Assembly: GCF_019679435.2 (NCBI RefSeq)
Contig: NZ_CP139781.1
Span: 2,294,001 to 2,358,000, forward strand
Reading direction: 5' to 3'
DNA from: Actomonas aquatica
GTDB taxonomy: Bacteria > Verrucomicrobiota > Verrucomicrobiia > Opitutales > Opitutaceae
Length of the DNA stretch: 64,000 nucleotides
The translations under genes and the position numbers were made by a program. The notes beneath the pieces were generated by a model that was given only the letters and a program-made list of their open reading frames with translations, made no database searches and was not told the DNA's origin. Positions 52,204-61,945 of this stretch are shown here, one piece after another; the first letter of the stretch is position 1, and each line of letters begins with the position of its first letter.

Positions 52204-55200
52204 ATGAGAATCAAGGCATTCAAGCCATGGCTAACTGCGCCATGTCTGGCCGCGACAGCTGCTTTACTACCCGGGCAGCAAACGGCCTCCGAAAACATTG
52301 ACGATGAAGACATCGTCGTGCTTTCCCCCTTCGAGGTGACCGGCACCGATGACGTCGGCTATCAAGCCACGTCCACCCTCGCCGGCACCCGTCTACGCAC
52401 TGACCTGCGCGATATCGGCTCGTCCATCTCGATCGTGAATGAGGAGTTCCTCCGCGACACCGGATCCCAGAACCTGGAGGACGTTCTGATCTTCACCCCC
52501 AACACCGAAATCGGTGGTTTGGGCGGCAATCACTCCGGCTCCCAGGGCGCCAACCCCATCCCCGAACAGCAACGTGACGACCCCTCTGGCGGTATCACTC
52601 GCGTGCGTGGTTTGGCCAGTGCTGACCTGACCCGCGACTACTTCATCACCAATATCCCGTTTGATACGTTCAACACCGACCGTGTCGACGTGCAACGCGG
52701 TGCCAACTCCGCCCTCTACGGTCTCGGTAGCCCCGGCGGTATCGTGAACGCCGCGACCATTCGCGCCGACTTCCTCGGCAACCGTGGTCGAGTCCGTTTC
52801 GAAACCGACAACTACGGCACCCTGCGCTACTCGATGCGCTACAACCAAATGATCGGTGACAAGGCCGCCATCCGCATCGCCGGCTTGTCCGAGGACAAGG
52901 GCTACGAGCAGAAGCAAGCCTTCCTCGAAGACAACCGCCTGTTCGTCGCGGCCACGGTTCAACTCCCGTTCAACCTCACCGCTCGGGCCAACGCGGAAAT
53001 CGCGTCCCGCCACTCCGCGAACCCGGACTACGTCCCGCCGAATGATGGTATCACCCCGTGGATCAACTTGGGAAAACCCATTGCCAACGATCCCGCGATG
53101 GGCGCGGCCATCTTCCGCGGCACCGGCACCTTCGTGCCCGGCGTGGCCAACTCCAACTTCATGCACATTTCCTCCGGTAACGGTGCATCGGTGGGTCTCT
53201 ACCGCTTCTATCAGGATCCTTCCAATCCGGAAGCGACCTTCGGTGGCCACAACTACCTCGTGCAAACCCCCGCTGACGGGAACCTGCCGGCGGCCAATCA
53301 ACGCTTCACCTACCCCGGTGCTCCGGCCGGTCAGTGGATGCGCATCAAGCCTTGGGACGAGGTTCAAATCATTCGTCGTTCCGGTCACTACTCCGACGGC
53401 ACGCCGGTGGCTCCCGGCACGGCACCCTTCTTCAGCAATGGTTTCGTGTCCTGGCAGATCACCGACCGTAGCATCTTCGACTACCGCGAAAACCTCTTCA
53501 ACGGCGGCACCGCTCAACAGCGCGTCGACTGGGAGAACTACACCGCCAGCATCGAAGGCACCTACCTCGATAATCGCCTCGGCTTCGAGTTCACCTACAA
53601 CGAACAGACGTTCGAAAGCATGGGTAACAACTCCCTCCAGGGTGTCCAACAGCGCACGATCTACATCGATCCCAATGCCTACATGATGGCCACGACTGAC
53701 GGCACCGCCAATGGCCCCCTGATCCCCAACCCGACCTTTGGTCGTCCGATCATGGGTGGTGGCTCCGGTGGTAACCGCATCTACAACGATCGCGACTCCC
53801 TCCGCTTCCAAGGCTTCGCCGAACTCCGCTTCGACGATTTCATGGACGAGAACAGCTGGCTCACCAAGGCGCTGGGTAAACTCACCCTCACGGGCTTGCT
53901 CGATTCGAGCACCCACTACAACCAGACGCTCTACTCCGCCCGCGCCGACCCGATCGACTCATTCGACATCGACACCTACCTGCCGGGCCACCACGCCGTG
54001 ACTCAGCGCAGCGGTCAGGAGTTCGCTCTGCCGGTCAGCAACGACATGAACTTCCTGAACATCAACTCCATCAGCGATCTCGCCGGGGTTCGCATTCAGG
54101 GTGTCTCTCATGGTCGCGCTCGCACCAACATGCGCAACACGCCCATCGCGGCGACCTTCACCGGTTGGAATCCCACCGCGGGTGAATTCGTGACCTTCGA
54201 CTCGGTCGTGAACCATCTCTACCAGCCGAACAGCTGGCCGGCCGCGTCTCACGCGAACAAGAGCATCAACAAGGTCGATTCCGAAGTGCTCATTGCGCAG
54301 CACTCCATCTGGGACAACACCATCGTCCTCACCGGCACCTGGCGTAGCGACAAAGCGACCCAAGCCAGTGGCACGGGCCGCTCGGTGGCCAATGCCCGTC
54401 AGGACATTCGCGATACCCTCGATCCCGAATACCTCGCCGGTCCGCAAGGCCCCTACGTGGTGACCGCCGATGACGAGACGACCTCGTATTCCGTCATGGT
54501 GCACACCCCGCCGTTCCTCCGCGATCGCATGCCGTTCGGTCTCTCGGTCTACAAGAGCGAAGCCGATAACTTCACGCCCACCGGTGGTAACGTGACCATC
54601 TTCAACGACACGGTCGGAGCCACCGCCGGTGTCACCGAGGAAATGGGTTTCATCATCGAAGCCCTCGACGGCAAACTCTCCGCCCGTTTCAACTGGTTTG
54701 AATCCTCCGTGGTGAACAACCGTTACGAAGACGGCGCCGTCAACGCCACCGAAGGCATCCTGCTCGGCCTGGCACGCGAAGTGAACAATCCGGCCAACAG
54801 CGCGTTCTCCGCCGCCGACGTTCAGCAATACCTGCCGCCGGCCGGTGTCATCGCCGTCAACGGCTTCCAAGTCGATTGGAACAACCCCGAGGCCGCGACC
54901 ACGTCCCGCAACTCGTCCGATACCGGCACGCAGGACTTCACCGCCAAGGGTATGGAAGTCGAAATCTCCTACAACCCGACCTCGAAGTGGACCATCCTCT
55001 TCACCGCCGGTCAGCAGGAAACGATTGCCGACAACACCTACCCGGAGATGCAGCGCTACGTCGAAGAGTTCGTTATCCCGCAATGGGTCAACAGCAGCTT
55101 CGCGCAGAACTACTACATCGACGCCGGTGCCACCCAGACGCTCGCGCAGCGGGCTCAGACCGCCCTCGTGGAAGCCGTCCAACGCGGCGCCCTTCAGGAC

Positions 55201-55611
55201 GGTAACCCCTCCAAGGAACAGGCCGAATGGCGCTGGGCTCTCAACACCAGCTACAACCTCGGTCGTGCCGAGGATGGCATCCTGAAGTGGTTCGGCGACC
55301 TCACCGTCGGTGGTGGCGTCCGCTGGCAGGACAAGACCGGTATCGGCTTCGAAGTCGGGGTGAACGAACTGGGTGACTACGCCCTCGATATCACCAAGCC
55401 GTTCTGGGCTCCCTCCACGACCCACGTCGATGTGTTCGCCCGCATGTCCTACGATCTGAAGGACGAACGCTCCCTGGACCTCCAGTTCAACATCAAGGAC
55501 CTGACCAACCACGACGGACTCATTCCGTTCGTGGCCAACCCGGACGGTAGCCTCCTCTACCGCATTCAGGAAGGTCGTCTGATCTCGGCGTCCGCTACGC
55601 TGAACTTCTGA
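52204..55611 (+). CDS. TonB-dependent outer-membrane receptor
   Basis: 1135 residues. A signal peptide (about 1-30) is followed by DDEDIVVLSPFEVTG, the N-terminal motif common in Opitutaceae receptors and likely to include the TonB box. The plug (about 55-190) has STLAGTRLRTDLRDIGSSISI and VDVQRGANSALYGLGSPGG; the barrel runs to the C-terminal ISASATLNF with a terminal Phe. No N-terminal carboxypeptidase-like domain and no SusD partner. Probably imports oligosaccharides for the downstream genes. A terminator follows. Confidence 0.95.
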   Translation: MRIKAFKPWLTAPCLAATAALLPGQQTASENIDDEDIVVLSPFEVTGTDDVGYQATSTLAGTRLRTDLRDIGSSISIVNEEFLRDTGSQNLEDVLIFTPNTEIGGLGGNHSGSQGANPIPEQQRDDPSGGITRVRGLASADLTRDYFITNIPFDTFNTDRVDVQRGANSALYGLGSPGGIVNAATIRADFLGNRGRVRFETDNYGTLRYSMRYNQMIGDKAAIRIAGLSEDKGYEQKQAFLEDNRLFVAATVQLPFNLTARANAEIASRHSANPDYVPPNDGITPWINLGKPIANDPAMGAAIFRGTGTFVPGVANSNFMHISSGNGASVGLYRFYQDPSNPEATFGGHNYLVQTPADGNLPAANQRFTYPGAPAGQWMRIKPWDEVQIIRRSGHYSDGTPVAPGTAPFFSNGFVSWQITDRSIFDYRENLFNGGTAQQRVDWENYTASIEGTYLDNRLGFEFTYNEQTFESMGNNSLQGVQQRTIYIDPNAYMMATTDGTANGPLIPNPTFGRPIMGGGSGGNRIYNDRDSLRFQGFAELRFDDFMDENSWLTKALGKLTLTGLLDSSTHYNQTLYSARADPIDSFDIDTYLPGHHAVTQRSGQEFALPVSNDMNFLNINSISDLAGVRIQGVSHGRARTNMRNTPIAATFTGWNPTAGEFVTFDSVVNHLYQPNSWPAASHANKSINKVDSEVLIAQHSIWDNTIVLTGTWRSDKATQASGTGRSVANARQDIRDTLDPEYLAGPQGPYVVTADDETTSYSVMVHTPPFLRDRMPFGLSVYKSEADNFTPTGGNVTIFNDTVGATAGVTEEMGFIIEALDGKLSARFNWFESSVVNNRYEDGAVNATEGILLGLAREVNNPANSAFSAADVQQYLPPAGVIAVNGFQVDWNNPEAATTSRNSSDTGTQDFTAKGMEVEISYNPTSKWTILFTAGQQETIADNTYPEMQRYVEEFVIPQWVNSSFAQNYYIDAGATQTLAQRAQTALVEAVQRGALQDGNPSKEQAEWRWALNTSYNLGRAEDGILKWFGDLTVGGGVRWQDKTGIGFEVGVNELGDYALDITKPFWAPSTTHVDVFARMSYDLKDERSLDLQFNIKDLTNHDGLIPFVANPDGSLLYRIQEGRLISASATLNF

Positions 55612-55651
55612 TCCGCGCCTTTTTCTTCAAAGGCCGTAATAAGCTGAATTC

Positions 55652-55685
55652 AAAGCCGGCTCTCACCTCGGGAGCCGGCTTTTTC
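55652..55685 (+). terminator. Intrinsic terminator after the TonB receptor gene
   Basis: A long stem AAAGCCGGCTC / GAGCCGGCTTT (one wobble region) with an 8-base loop is followed by TTTTT, about 40 bases after the receptor stop. Downstream genes then need read-through or their own promoter. Confidence 0.85.
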
Positions 55686-55707
55686 ATCCCCTTTTTTGCC
55701 GCTCACC

Positions 55708-56259
55708 ATGCCCGCTCTTCTCTCGTCCTTCCTGCAGCGCCACGCCCTGCGCCTCGCTCTGCTCCTCCTCCCCTTTTCGCTCGTCGCCGCCGATCCGTCC
55801 CCCGCCCTCACCGGCACTTGGACGTTTGATCGCGAACGCAGCACCGACCTGAGTCCGTGGCGCACGGCCGACCTCGAAATCTCCCTCGAGGGCTCCGAGC
55901 TCATCGTCACCCGCACCCTCAAATCCGGTCGGCGCACCCACACCGAAACCCTCACCGTCGACCTCACCGCCCCGTCCACCACCAACCCCTTGGAGTGGTG
56001 GGTCGACAACCGCCACCTCGGTGCCTACGCGCCACACGATGCCACCCAGGTCGTTTCGCCCACCGTGCTCGATAACGGCCGCGTCCTGCGCCTGAGCATG
56101 GACTACACCCTCGAGACCCAACAGGGCCCCCACCCGGTCAACACGCTGCGGCAGTTCCAGATCTCGCCCGATGGTCAGGTCCTCACCGTCACCGACCTGC
56201 GCACCACCCGCCCCCGGCCCGTCGTGCACGTCTACCAACGCGCGACCGACTCCCGCTAA
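55708..56259 (+). CDS. Small exported beta-rich protein of unknown function
   Basis: 183 residues from ATG 55708 (a TTG four codons earlier is possible). Signal peptide up to about VAADP. The mature part (LTGTWTFDRERSTDLSPW...LEGSELIVTRTLKSGRRTHTETLTVDLTA) resembles lipocalin-like or DUF-type beta sandwiches that often begin with a T/GTW motif. No catalytic motif seen. Lies 23 bases before the GxGYxYP gene. Confidence 0.6.
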   Translation: MPALLSSFLQRHALRLALLLLPFSLVAADPSPALTGTWTFDRERSTDLSPWRTADLEISLEGSELIVTRTLKSGRRTHTETLTVDLTAPSTTNPLEWWVDNRHLGAYAPHDATQVVSPTVLDNGRVLRLSMDYTLETQQGPHPVNTLRQFQISPDGQVLTVTDLRTTRPRPVVHVYQRATDSR

Positions 56260-56282
56260 CGCCCACCGCCTTGCTCCTTCTC

Positions 56283-57944
56283 ATGATTTTCCGCCGCCTC
56301 ACTCTCGCGCTCACCCTGCTCGCCGGCGCCACGCTGGTTGCCGCCAAGGCTCCCGTCATCGCCGTCGCCGACCGCGCGCCCGACTCCGCCGCCCTCATCC
56401 CTCTCACCAACAACTGGGAGATGTCCGGCGACGTGCCCACTCACGCCACCCTGCTTTCCTTGCAGGGTCTCGCCAACCGCCACGGTCCGCAGATCTACCT
56501 GCAGTATCCCGCCGATTGGCAGTGGGAGATCGCCGGCCCGCTCATCGACTATCTCCACGAACGCCACGGCATCGATTGGCAGCGCTATGAGATGGGGAAC
56601 CTCGAAAAGCCCCTCACCGACTTCGCCTCCGTCGCCAAAGGCGTGGTCGTTTGGGACAAAGCCGTCCGTTCCTCCCTCATCGTCGCCTTCACCATCTCCG
56701 GCGTGGAAGAGCTCCTCGTCGTCAATGAGGACCAACTCGAACTCGCCCAACGCCACGGCCTCGAAATCAAGATGGACCTGCGCGGCAAGTTCACCGGTCA
56801 GGACGACGCCGATGTTTACCAGTGGGCCTACGACCACTACTACGAACGTTGCTCGCGCGACTTCTACGTCGTGCTCGGCGGCGAATACGGCCGCATCATG
56901 AAACCCGGTATCGCCGACTTCGGCGTGCAGCAGGGCGCCTTCTTCTCCGACCTCTCCGCCAACCCCCAACACCCGCGCCAACTCGCGCTGCTCAACCGCG
57001 TCCTCGCCGGCCAAAACCCGGCCTCGATCGTCCTCGGCTGGCACTCCTACGGCAAGGACACCGAGGGCCAGCACACCACCCTCACCGGTAACTACGGCCT
57101 CAAGATGGAAGGCCTGCACAACCTGCCCAACGTCTCCTTCACCTCCCAGATCCCGCTCACCCCGGACTTCACCTTTAAGAACAACCACACCGTCGAGCCC
57201 GACGCCGATCTGGTCCCTGAGAAGAAGGTCTACGTCGCCGCCCTCGCCACCGATTCCATGGGCATCGGCGCCTGGACCAAACCCGGCCGCGGGCGCATTC
57301 CCTACGGCTGGCAGGTCCTCATGAACTGGTCGTGGATGAACCCGCCCGCCCTGCAATATTTCTACGAGGACAAGACCCCCAACGACTACTTTGTCGCCGG
57401 TCTTTCCGGCCCGGGTTACATGTATCCGAAGTCCATCCCGGCCGACAAATTCCCCGCCCTCATGGCCGATGCCCGCGAGCTCATGGACCTGCTCGATCTG
57501 CGCATCCTCGAGATCATGGATTACTCCGAGGGCAACCGCCACGTCGGCAACACCGACCTCACCCCGGAAGTGGTCGACCGCTACTACGAGCAGTTCCCCG
57601 ACGTCCTCGGTTTCATCAACGGCTACGGCACCGCCCGCACCTTCGACCTGCGCGGCGAGCAACCCTTCATCAGCTACGACTACTACCTCGGCGTCTACCG
57701 TCCGACCGAGGAAGCCGCCGCCGATTTGGAGGAGTTGATCCTCCTCAACACCGACCGCCCCTACTTCCTGCTCATCCACGTGCGCGAACGCACCACCATC
57801 GAGCAAGTCGCCAACATCCTCGAAAGCCTCTCCGACCAAGTCGAAGTGGTTCCCCTCGATCGCTTCATGCGCCTCGCCGCCAAGGCCAAGACCTACCGCA
57901 CCCGCTATCAGCAGCCCGAGGATCCCATCGATCTGAATCCTTAA
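56283..57944 (+). CDS. Exported GxGYxYP family protein
   Basis: 553 residues from ATG 56283 with a signal peptide (MIFRRLTLALTLLAGATLVAA). SGPGYMYP at about residue 375 is the GxGYxYP signature that names the Pfam family, proposed to be glycoside hydrolases but with no proven activity known to me. NNWEMSGDVPTHATLLSLQGLANRHGPQIYL is the usual N-terminal block. Followed 12 bases later by a heparinase-like gene, so a role in polysaccharide breakdown outside the cytoplasm is inferred. Confidence 0.85.
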   Translation: MIFRRLTLALTLLAGATLVAAKAPVIAVADRAPDSAALIPLTNNWEMSGDVPTHATLLSLQGLANRHGPQIYLQYPADWQWEIAGPLIDYLHERHGIDWQRYEMGNLEKPLTDFASVAKGVVVWDKAVRSSLIVAFTISGVEELLVVNEDQLELAQRHGLEIKMDLRGKFTGQDDADVYQWAYDHYYERCSRDFYVVLGGEYGRIMKPGIADFGVQQGAFFSDLSANPQHPRQLALLNRVLAGQNPASIVLGWHSYGKDTEGQHTTLTGNYGLKMEGLHNLPNVSFTSQIPLTPDFTFKNNHTVEPDADLVPEKKVYVAALATDSMGIGAWTKPGRGRIPYGWQVLMNWSWMNPPALQYFYEDKTPNDYFVAGLSGPGYMYPKSIPADKFPALMADARELMDLLDLRILEIMDYSEGNRHVGNTDLTPEVVDRYYEQFPDVLGFINGYGTARTFDLRGEQPFISYDYYLGVYRPTEEAAADLEELILLNTDRPYFLLIHVRERTTIEQVANILESLSDQVEVVPLDRFMRLAAKAKTYRTRYQQPEDPIDLNP

Positions 57945-57956
57945 TTCGCCGTCGCC

Positions 57957-60056
57957 ATGTCGACCTCCCGCCGTTCGTTTCTGCGCCGCACCGCGCTCGC
58001 CGCCGCCGTGCCCTTGCTCGCCGGGCGCACGGCCACCGGCCATCCCCATCCCGAGTCGGGTGCGACTCCCGAGCCGAACCCACAGGCCGGCCTGCTCTTC
58101 GATCGCGCCGACTTGCCGCGCATCCGCGCCAACCTCGAGCTGCCTCGCTTCGCCGCGCTGCGCCAACACCTCCAGGAGGTCGATCACACCGCCGAGTTGC
58201 ACTTCCTCCGCGAGGAGTTGCGTCTCACCAATCGTGTCACCGACATGCGCCGCGCCCGCGTGCTGCTCGAGGAGAGCGCCTTCGCTTACGCCGTCTGGGA
58301 AAAGCCCGCCGATCTCGAACTCGCCCGCACCGCCCTCGCGCGCCTCATGGACTATCCCACCTGGGATTATTTCACCGAAGCCGGCCAATACATCATCGGC
58401 ATCCAACGTGCCTCCGAAGCCACCATCGCCGTCTGCTACGCGCTCGACTGGATCGGCGAGCACCTCACCGCCGCGGAGATAACCGCAGCCGAGGACAACG
58501 TCGCCACCAAGGGCGCGCCCGCCTGCTACCGCACGCTCTACGGCATGAAATTTCCCGACCGGGTGCAGGGTTGGGGCTTCAGCGAACTCGACGACTACCC
58601 CTACCGCTTCGACCTCTCCCGCTGGCCGCTCATCCTCAACGCCACCAATCTCAAAATCATTCCCACCTGCGCCCTCGGCATCGCCGCCGTATGGTTTCAC
58701 GGCCGTCATCCGCAGGCTGCCTCCTGGTTGGAAATGTCGCGCCAAAGCGCCACCGCGTTCTCCGTCATGTATGGCCTCGATGGCTCCTACGACGAGGGCA
58801 TCGGCTACTGGGGCTACACCACCCTGCACCTCGCCATGCAGGCCGAGGTCCTCTACCGCCGCCTCGGCATCGATGACCGCCATCTCATCAATTACCCCGG
58901 CACCACGCGTTACGCGCTGCACATGAGCATGCCCACCCGCGGTGCCATCGCGACCAACCCACACGAGACTGCGACCTACACCGCCACCCCGAAAGGCGCG
59001 ATCAATCCTGCGCTCGATGTGATCAATTTTGGCGACTCCGGCACCGGTGGCGTGGACGTTTCCGTCGCCCCCTGGGTCGGCCGTATCACCGGCGATCCGC
59101 TCTGTAACCACATTGCCAATACCATCGGCGGCATGAAACACCTGCCCGCCGCCATTTGGTATGACGCCGACGCGCCCACCGCCGCGCCGTCCGCCGATCT
59201 GCTCGACGTGCGCCTGAGCAACGACTGGGTGATCTCGCGCACGGGTTGGACGGCCGACGATACCGTGGTCGCGCTGCGCTCCGGCGGCCCCGCCAATCAC
59301 GAGCACGCCGACCGTAACAGTCTCATCTTCAAGGCCCACGGCGAACGCCTCTTCCACGACCCTTTCAAAGCGTCCTACACGCCCACTCACCCGCAATGGC
59401 TCCTGCGCCTGACCGAGGCCCACACCGCCATCCTCATCGATGGCCAGGGTCACCAATACCACGACGGCAGTGAAGGCACCAACGCCTCCTGGGCCTCCGC
59501 CACCGTCACCGCCTACTCCACCGGCGAGGCGTGGATGTGCGTCACCAGCGAGGCCGCACCGGCGTATCAACTTATCAATGACAAGGTGTCGCGGGTGGAA
59601 CGCAGCCTGCTCTTCCTCAAGCCGGATGTTCTTATCGTGCTCGACCGCGTCGTCCTCGACGCCCAACACCCCGCGCCCGTGCAGGCGCGGTTCCAAGTTT
59701 ACAATGAAGATGGCGCCGGCCGCGCCGATGCCGGAGACCGGCTCTTCACCATTCAGCGGCCGTTCGCGAGTCTGATCGCCAGCATCCACTCGGCAGGAAA
59801 TTTCATTGTGCGCACCGCCCAACACGACCTGCCCGCCACCGCCGGTGTTTTCCCCTACGTTGAGATCGAATCCGCCGCCGCCAGCACCCACACCTTGCTG
59901 ACCGTCGCCTCGGCTTCCGCCCCCGACGGCCCCAAACCCCGCGTGCGGGTCAGTGCCGCCGGTGAGGGTTGGACTGTTACCGCGACGCAAGGCGCCCGCA
60001 CCATGCAGGCCCACATCGACCCCACCGGCGACCACCCGACCTTCACGGTAGTCTGA
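57957..60056 (+). CDS. Tat-exported heparinase II/III-like protein
   Basis: 699 residues. Tat signal SRRSFLRRTALAAAVPLLAG. An (alpha/alpha) toroid fills about 60-380 (GSYDEGIGYWGYTTLHLAMQ) and the beta sandwich follows with PANHEHADRNSLIFKAHGERLFHDP near 446-470, typical of the Hepar_II_III fold of polysaccharide lyases. Candidate catalytic Tyr and His lie in these blocks. Likely cleaves a uronate-containing glycan in the periplasm; substrate not known. It is followed by a symporter gene. Confidence 0.85.
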   Translation: MSTSRRSFLRRTALAAAVPLLAGRTATGHPHPESGATPEPNPQAGLLFDRADLPRIRANLELPRFAALRQHLQEVDHTAELHFLREELRLTNRVTDMRRARVLLEESAFAYAVWEKPADLELARTALARLMDYPTWDYFTEAGQYIIGIQRASEATIAVCYALDWIGEHLTAAEITAAEDNVATKGAPACYRTLYGMKFPDRVQGWGFSELDDYPYRFDLSRWPLILNATNLKIIPTCALGIAAVWFHGRHPQAASWLEMSRQSATAFSVMYGLDGSYDEGIGYWGYTTLHLAMQAEVLYRRLGIDDRHLINYPGTTRYALHMSMPTRGAIATNPHETATYTATPKGAINPALDVINFGDSGTGGVDVSVAPWVGRITGDPLCNHIANTIGGMKHLPAAIWYDADAPTAAPSADLLDVRLSNDWVISRTGWTADDTVVALRSGGPANHEHADRNSLIFKAHGERLFHDPFKASYTPTHPQWLLRLTEAHTAILIDGQGHQYHDGSEGTNASWASATVTAYSTGEAWMCVTSEAAPAYQLINDKVSRVERSLLFLKPDVLIVLDRVVLDAQHPAPVQARFQVYNEDGAGRADAGDRLFTIQRPFASLIASIHSAGNFIVRTAQHDLPATAGVFPYVEIESAAASTHTLLTVASASAPDGPKPRVRVSAAGEGWTVTATQGARTMQAHIDPTGDHPTFTVV

Positions 60057-60157
60057 CGACGTCAGCTCTTTCTCTTTCTTCTTTATCTTTCTCTTTATCC
60101 CCGTTCGCCGGCGCCTTTCCGCCTCTCCTAACTCGTTTCACTTCTTTCCTTCGCCTC

Positions 60158-61945
60158 GTGGATCAACCGGTTTTTAACACCGTCAACGGCTTCGACTACG
60201 CGCTCATCGCGCTCTACTTCGCCATCATCATCTACGTTGGGTTCTACGCAGCCAAACGTAACAAGGACACCGACGAATACTTCGAGGGTGGTGGCCAGAT
60301 CCCGTGGTTCCTCGCCGGACTCTCCAACTGGGTCTCTGGCTTCTCCGCCTTCATGTTCGTGGCCGCTGCCGGCTTCACCTACCAATGGGGTATCGGCGCC
60401 GCGCTGATTTTCACATCGGCGACGTGGGCCTACCTCGCCGGCTTTCTCTACTTCGCCCGCATGTGGCGGCGTTGCCGCTTGTCGTCTCCGTTGCAATTCC
60501 TCACCCGGCGCTTCTCGCCGTCGACGACCTACTTTTATTCCCTCACCGCCGTCATCCCCGCCATCGTCGGCATCGGTCAGGGCCTCTACATCCTCTGCAT
60601 CTTTGTCTCCACCGCGCTGGGACTGAACGACGTCACCCTCGACCTCGGTCCGCTGCAGCTCACCGGTTTCCAAATCCTCACCATCGTCACCGGTTTTGTC
60701 ATGGTGCTATACACCGCCGTCGGTGGGCTGTGGGCCGCCGTGCTCTCCGATGCCGTGCAGGGCATCATCATCGGCGTGATGACCCTCATCATCCTGCCCT
60801 TGTCCTACCTGCATCTGGGCGAGGGCGCGGGACTTGTCGCCGGCGTGAAACGCCTGCTCGCCGAGGTGCCCGCCGACTACTTCACGCTGCAAGGCCCCGC
60901 CGCCAACATCTGGTTTCTCATCGGTTACACCATCAACATGATACTGGGCTACAACGTCGCCTGGCACCTCGTCCAACGCTACAACAGCGTGCCCGACGAA
61001 CGCGGCGCGCGCAAAATGGCCCTGCTCTGCGCCGGCCTCAGTATGGTCGGTCCCCTCATGTGGATCCTGCCCGTCATGGCCGCCCGCGTGCTGTTCCCCG
61101 ACATGGCCGCGCTCTGGCCGCAGTTTGCCAATCCCAACGAAGCGTCCTTCGTCAGCCTCGCTCTCATGCTGCTGCCGCACGGCATGATCGGCTTCGTCGT
61201 TTCCGCCATCCTCTCCGCCACGCTCGGCCAGGCCAACGATGCTTTCAACTGGCTCGCCGCCACCATCACCCGCGACATCGTGGTGCCGCTGCGCCGCCGC
61301 CTGACCGGCCACACCCTCAGCGAGCACGGCCAGCTCCGCGTCGCCTGGACCACCATGACCATCGTGGGCGTGCTGGGTGTCGTGGTCGCCTTCGTTATTC
61401 CGCGCTTCGGCGGCGCGTTCCAGTTCGCGCTCATCTACTTCTCGCTCACCGCCTCCTTCCAGATGCCGGTGGCCCTCGGCATGATCTTCCGCCGCACTCC
61501 GTGGTGGTCGGCCATTGCCGCCTCCTCCGCCGCGCTCACCGTGGCCATCATTCTGATGGTGCTGCGCGTGTGGCCCGAACACGACTTCGCTCGCAATATG
61601 ATCGTGGAGGCCGTGGTCGCCTCCCTCGTCTTCGGCCTCTCCTCCTTCTGGTTCAAAGCCGACGATCCCCGCCACGCCGGTCTCGCCGCGCTCGAGCGCG
61701 ATCTGGCCACGCCCGTCGATCCGTCACCAGAATCTCAATACGGCGGCGCCGCCATGCAGGTCTACGGCCTCATCGGGGTGGTCTGCCTCATCCTCGGTGC
61801 CGTGCTCACCGCCTGCACCTTCCTTCCGTCCACCCCGGTCGCCCCTGGCCGGATTAACCTCATCGCCGGTGCGCTCCTGATCGTGCTCGGTCTGGGCCTG
61901 CGCCGCCTCGCCCGCCGTTCGACCGCCCGCGCCGCTTCCAGCTGA
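60158..61945 (+). CDS. Sodium/solute symporter (SSS family)
   Basis: 595 residues from GTG 60158; the open frame reaches back into the preceding gene without an ATG between them, so the GTG is the best start. About 14 helices. GFDYALIALYFAIIIYVGF, EYFEGGGQIPWFLAGLSNWVSGFSAF and AILSATLGQANDAFNWLA fit the SSS core. Likely imports uronates or sugars released by the lyase-like protein before it. The stop overlaps the next start (TGATG). Confidence 0.85.
   Translation: MDQPVFNTVNGFDYALIALYFAIIIYVGFYAAKRNKDTDEYFEGGGQIPWFLAGLSNWVSGFSAFMFVAAAGFTYQWGIGAALIFTSATWAYLAGFLYFARMWRRCRLSSPLQFLTRRFSPSTTYFYSLTAVIPAIVGIGQGLYILCIFVSTALGLNDVTLDLGPLQLTGFQILTIVTGFVMVLYTAVGGLWAAVLSDAVQGIIIGVMTLIILPLSYLHLGEGAGLVAGVKRLLAEVPADYFTLQGPAANIWFLIGYTINMILGYNVAWHLVQRYNSVPDERGARKMALLCAGLSMVGPLMWILPVMAARVLFPDMAALWPQFANPNEASFVSLALMLLPHGMIGFVVSAILSATLGQANDAFNWLAATITRDIVVPLRRRLTGHTLSEHGQLRVAWTTMTIVGVLGVVVAFVIPRFGGAFQFALIYFSLTASFQMPVALGMIFRRTPWWSAIAASSAALTVAIILMVLRVWPEHDFARNMIVEAVVASLVFGLSSFWFKADDPRHAGLAALERDLATPVDPSPESQYGGAAMQVYGLIGVVCLILGAVLTACTFLPSTPVAPGRINLIAGALLIVLGLGLRRLARRSTARAASS

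Noticed and set aside
52393..55512. Two long - strand open frames opposite the TonB receptor
   Set aside because: Same mirror effect of high third-position GC; the receptor on the + strand has plug, barrel and signal peptide.
52204..55611. SusC/SusD-type locus
   Set aside because: The receptor has no adjacent SusD-like lipoprotein and lacks the SusC carboxypeptidase-like N-terminal domain.
59797..59806. GAAATTTCAT similar to the LacI operator
   Set aside because: Lies inside the heparinase-like coding region, lacks one arm of the palindrome and has no promoter context; probably chance.
56256..60035. 1259-codon open frame on the - strand
   Set aside because: It lies opposite three convincing + strand genes. 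Its translation is a G/V/E/H-rich mirror of GC-biased codons with no domain, and it lacks a start context.
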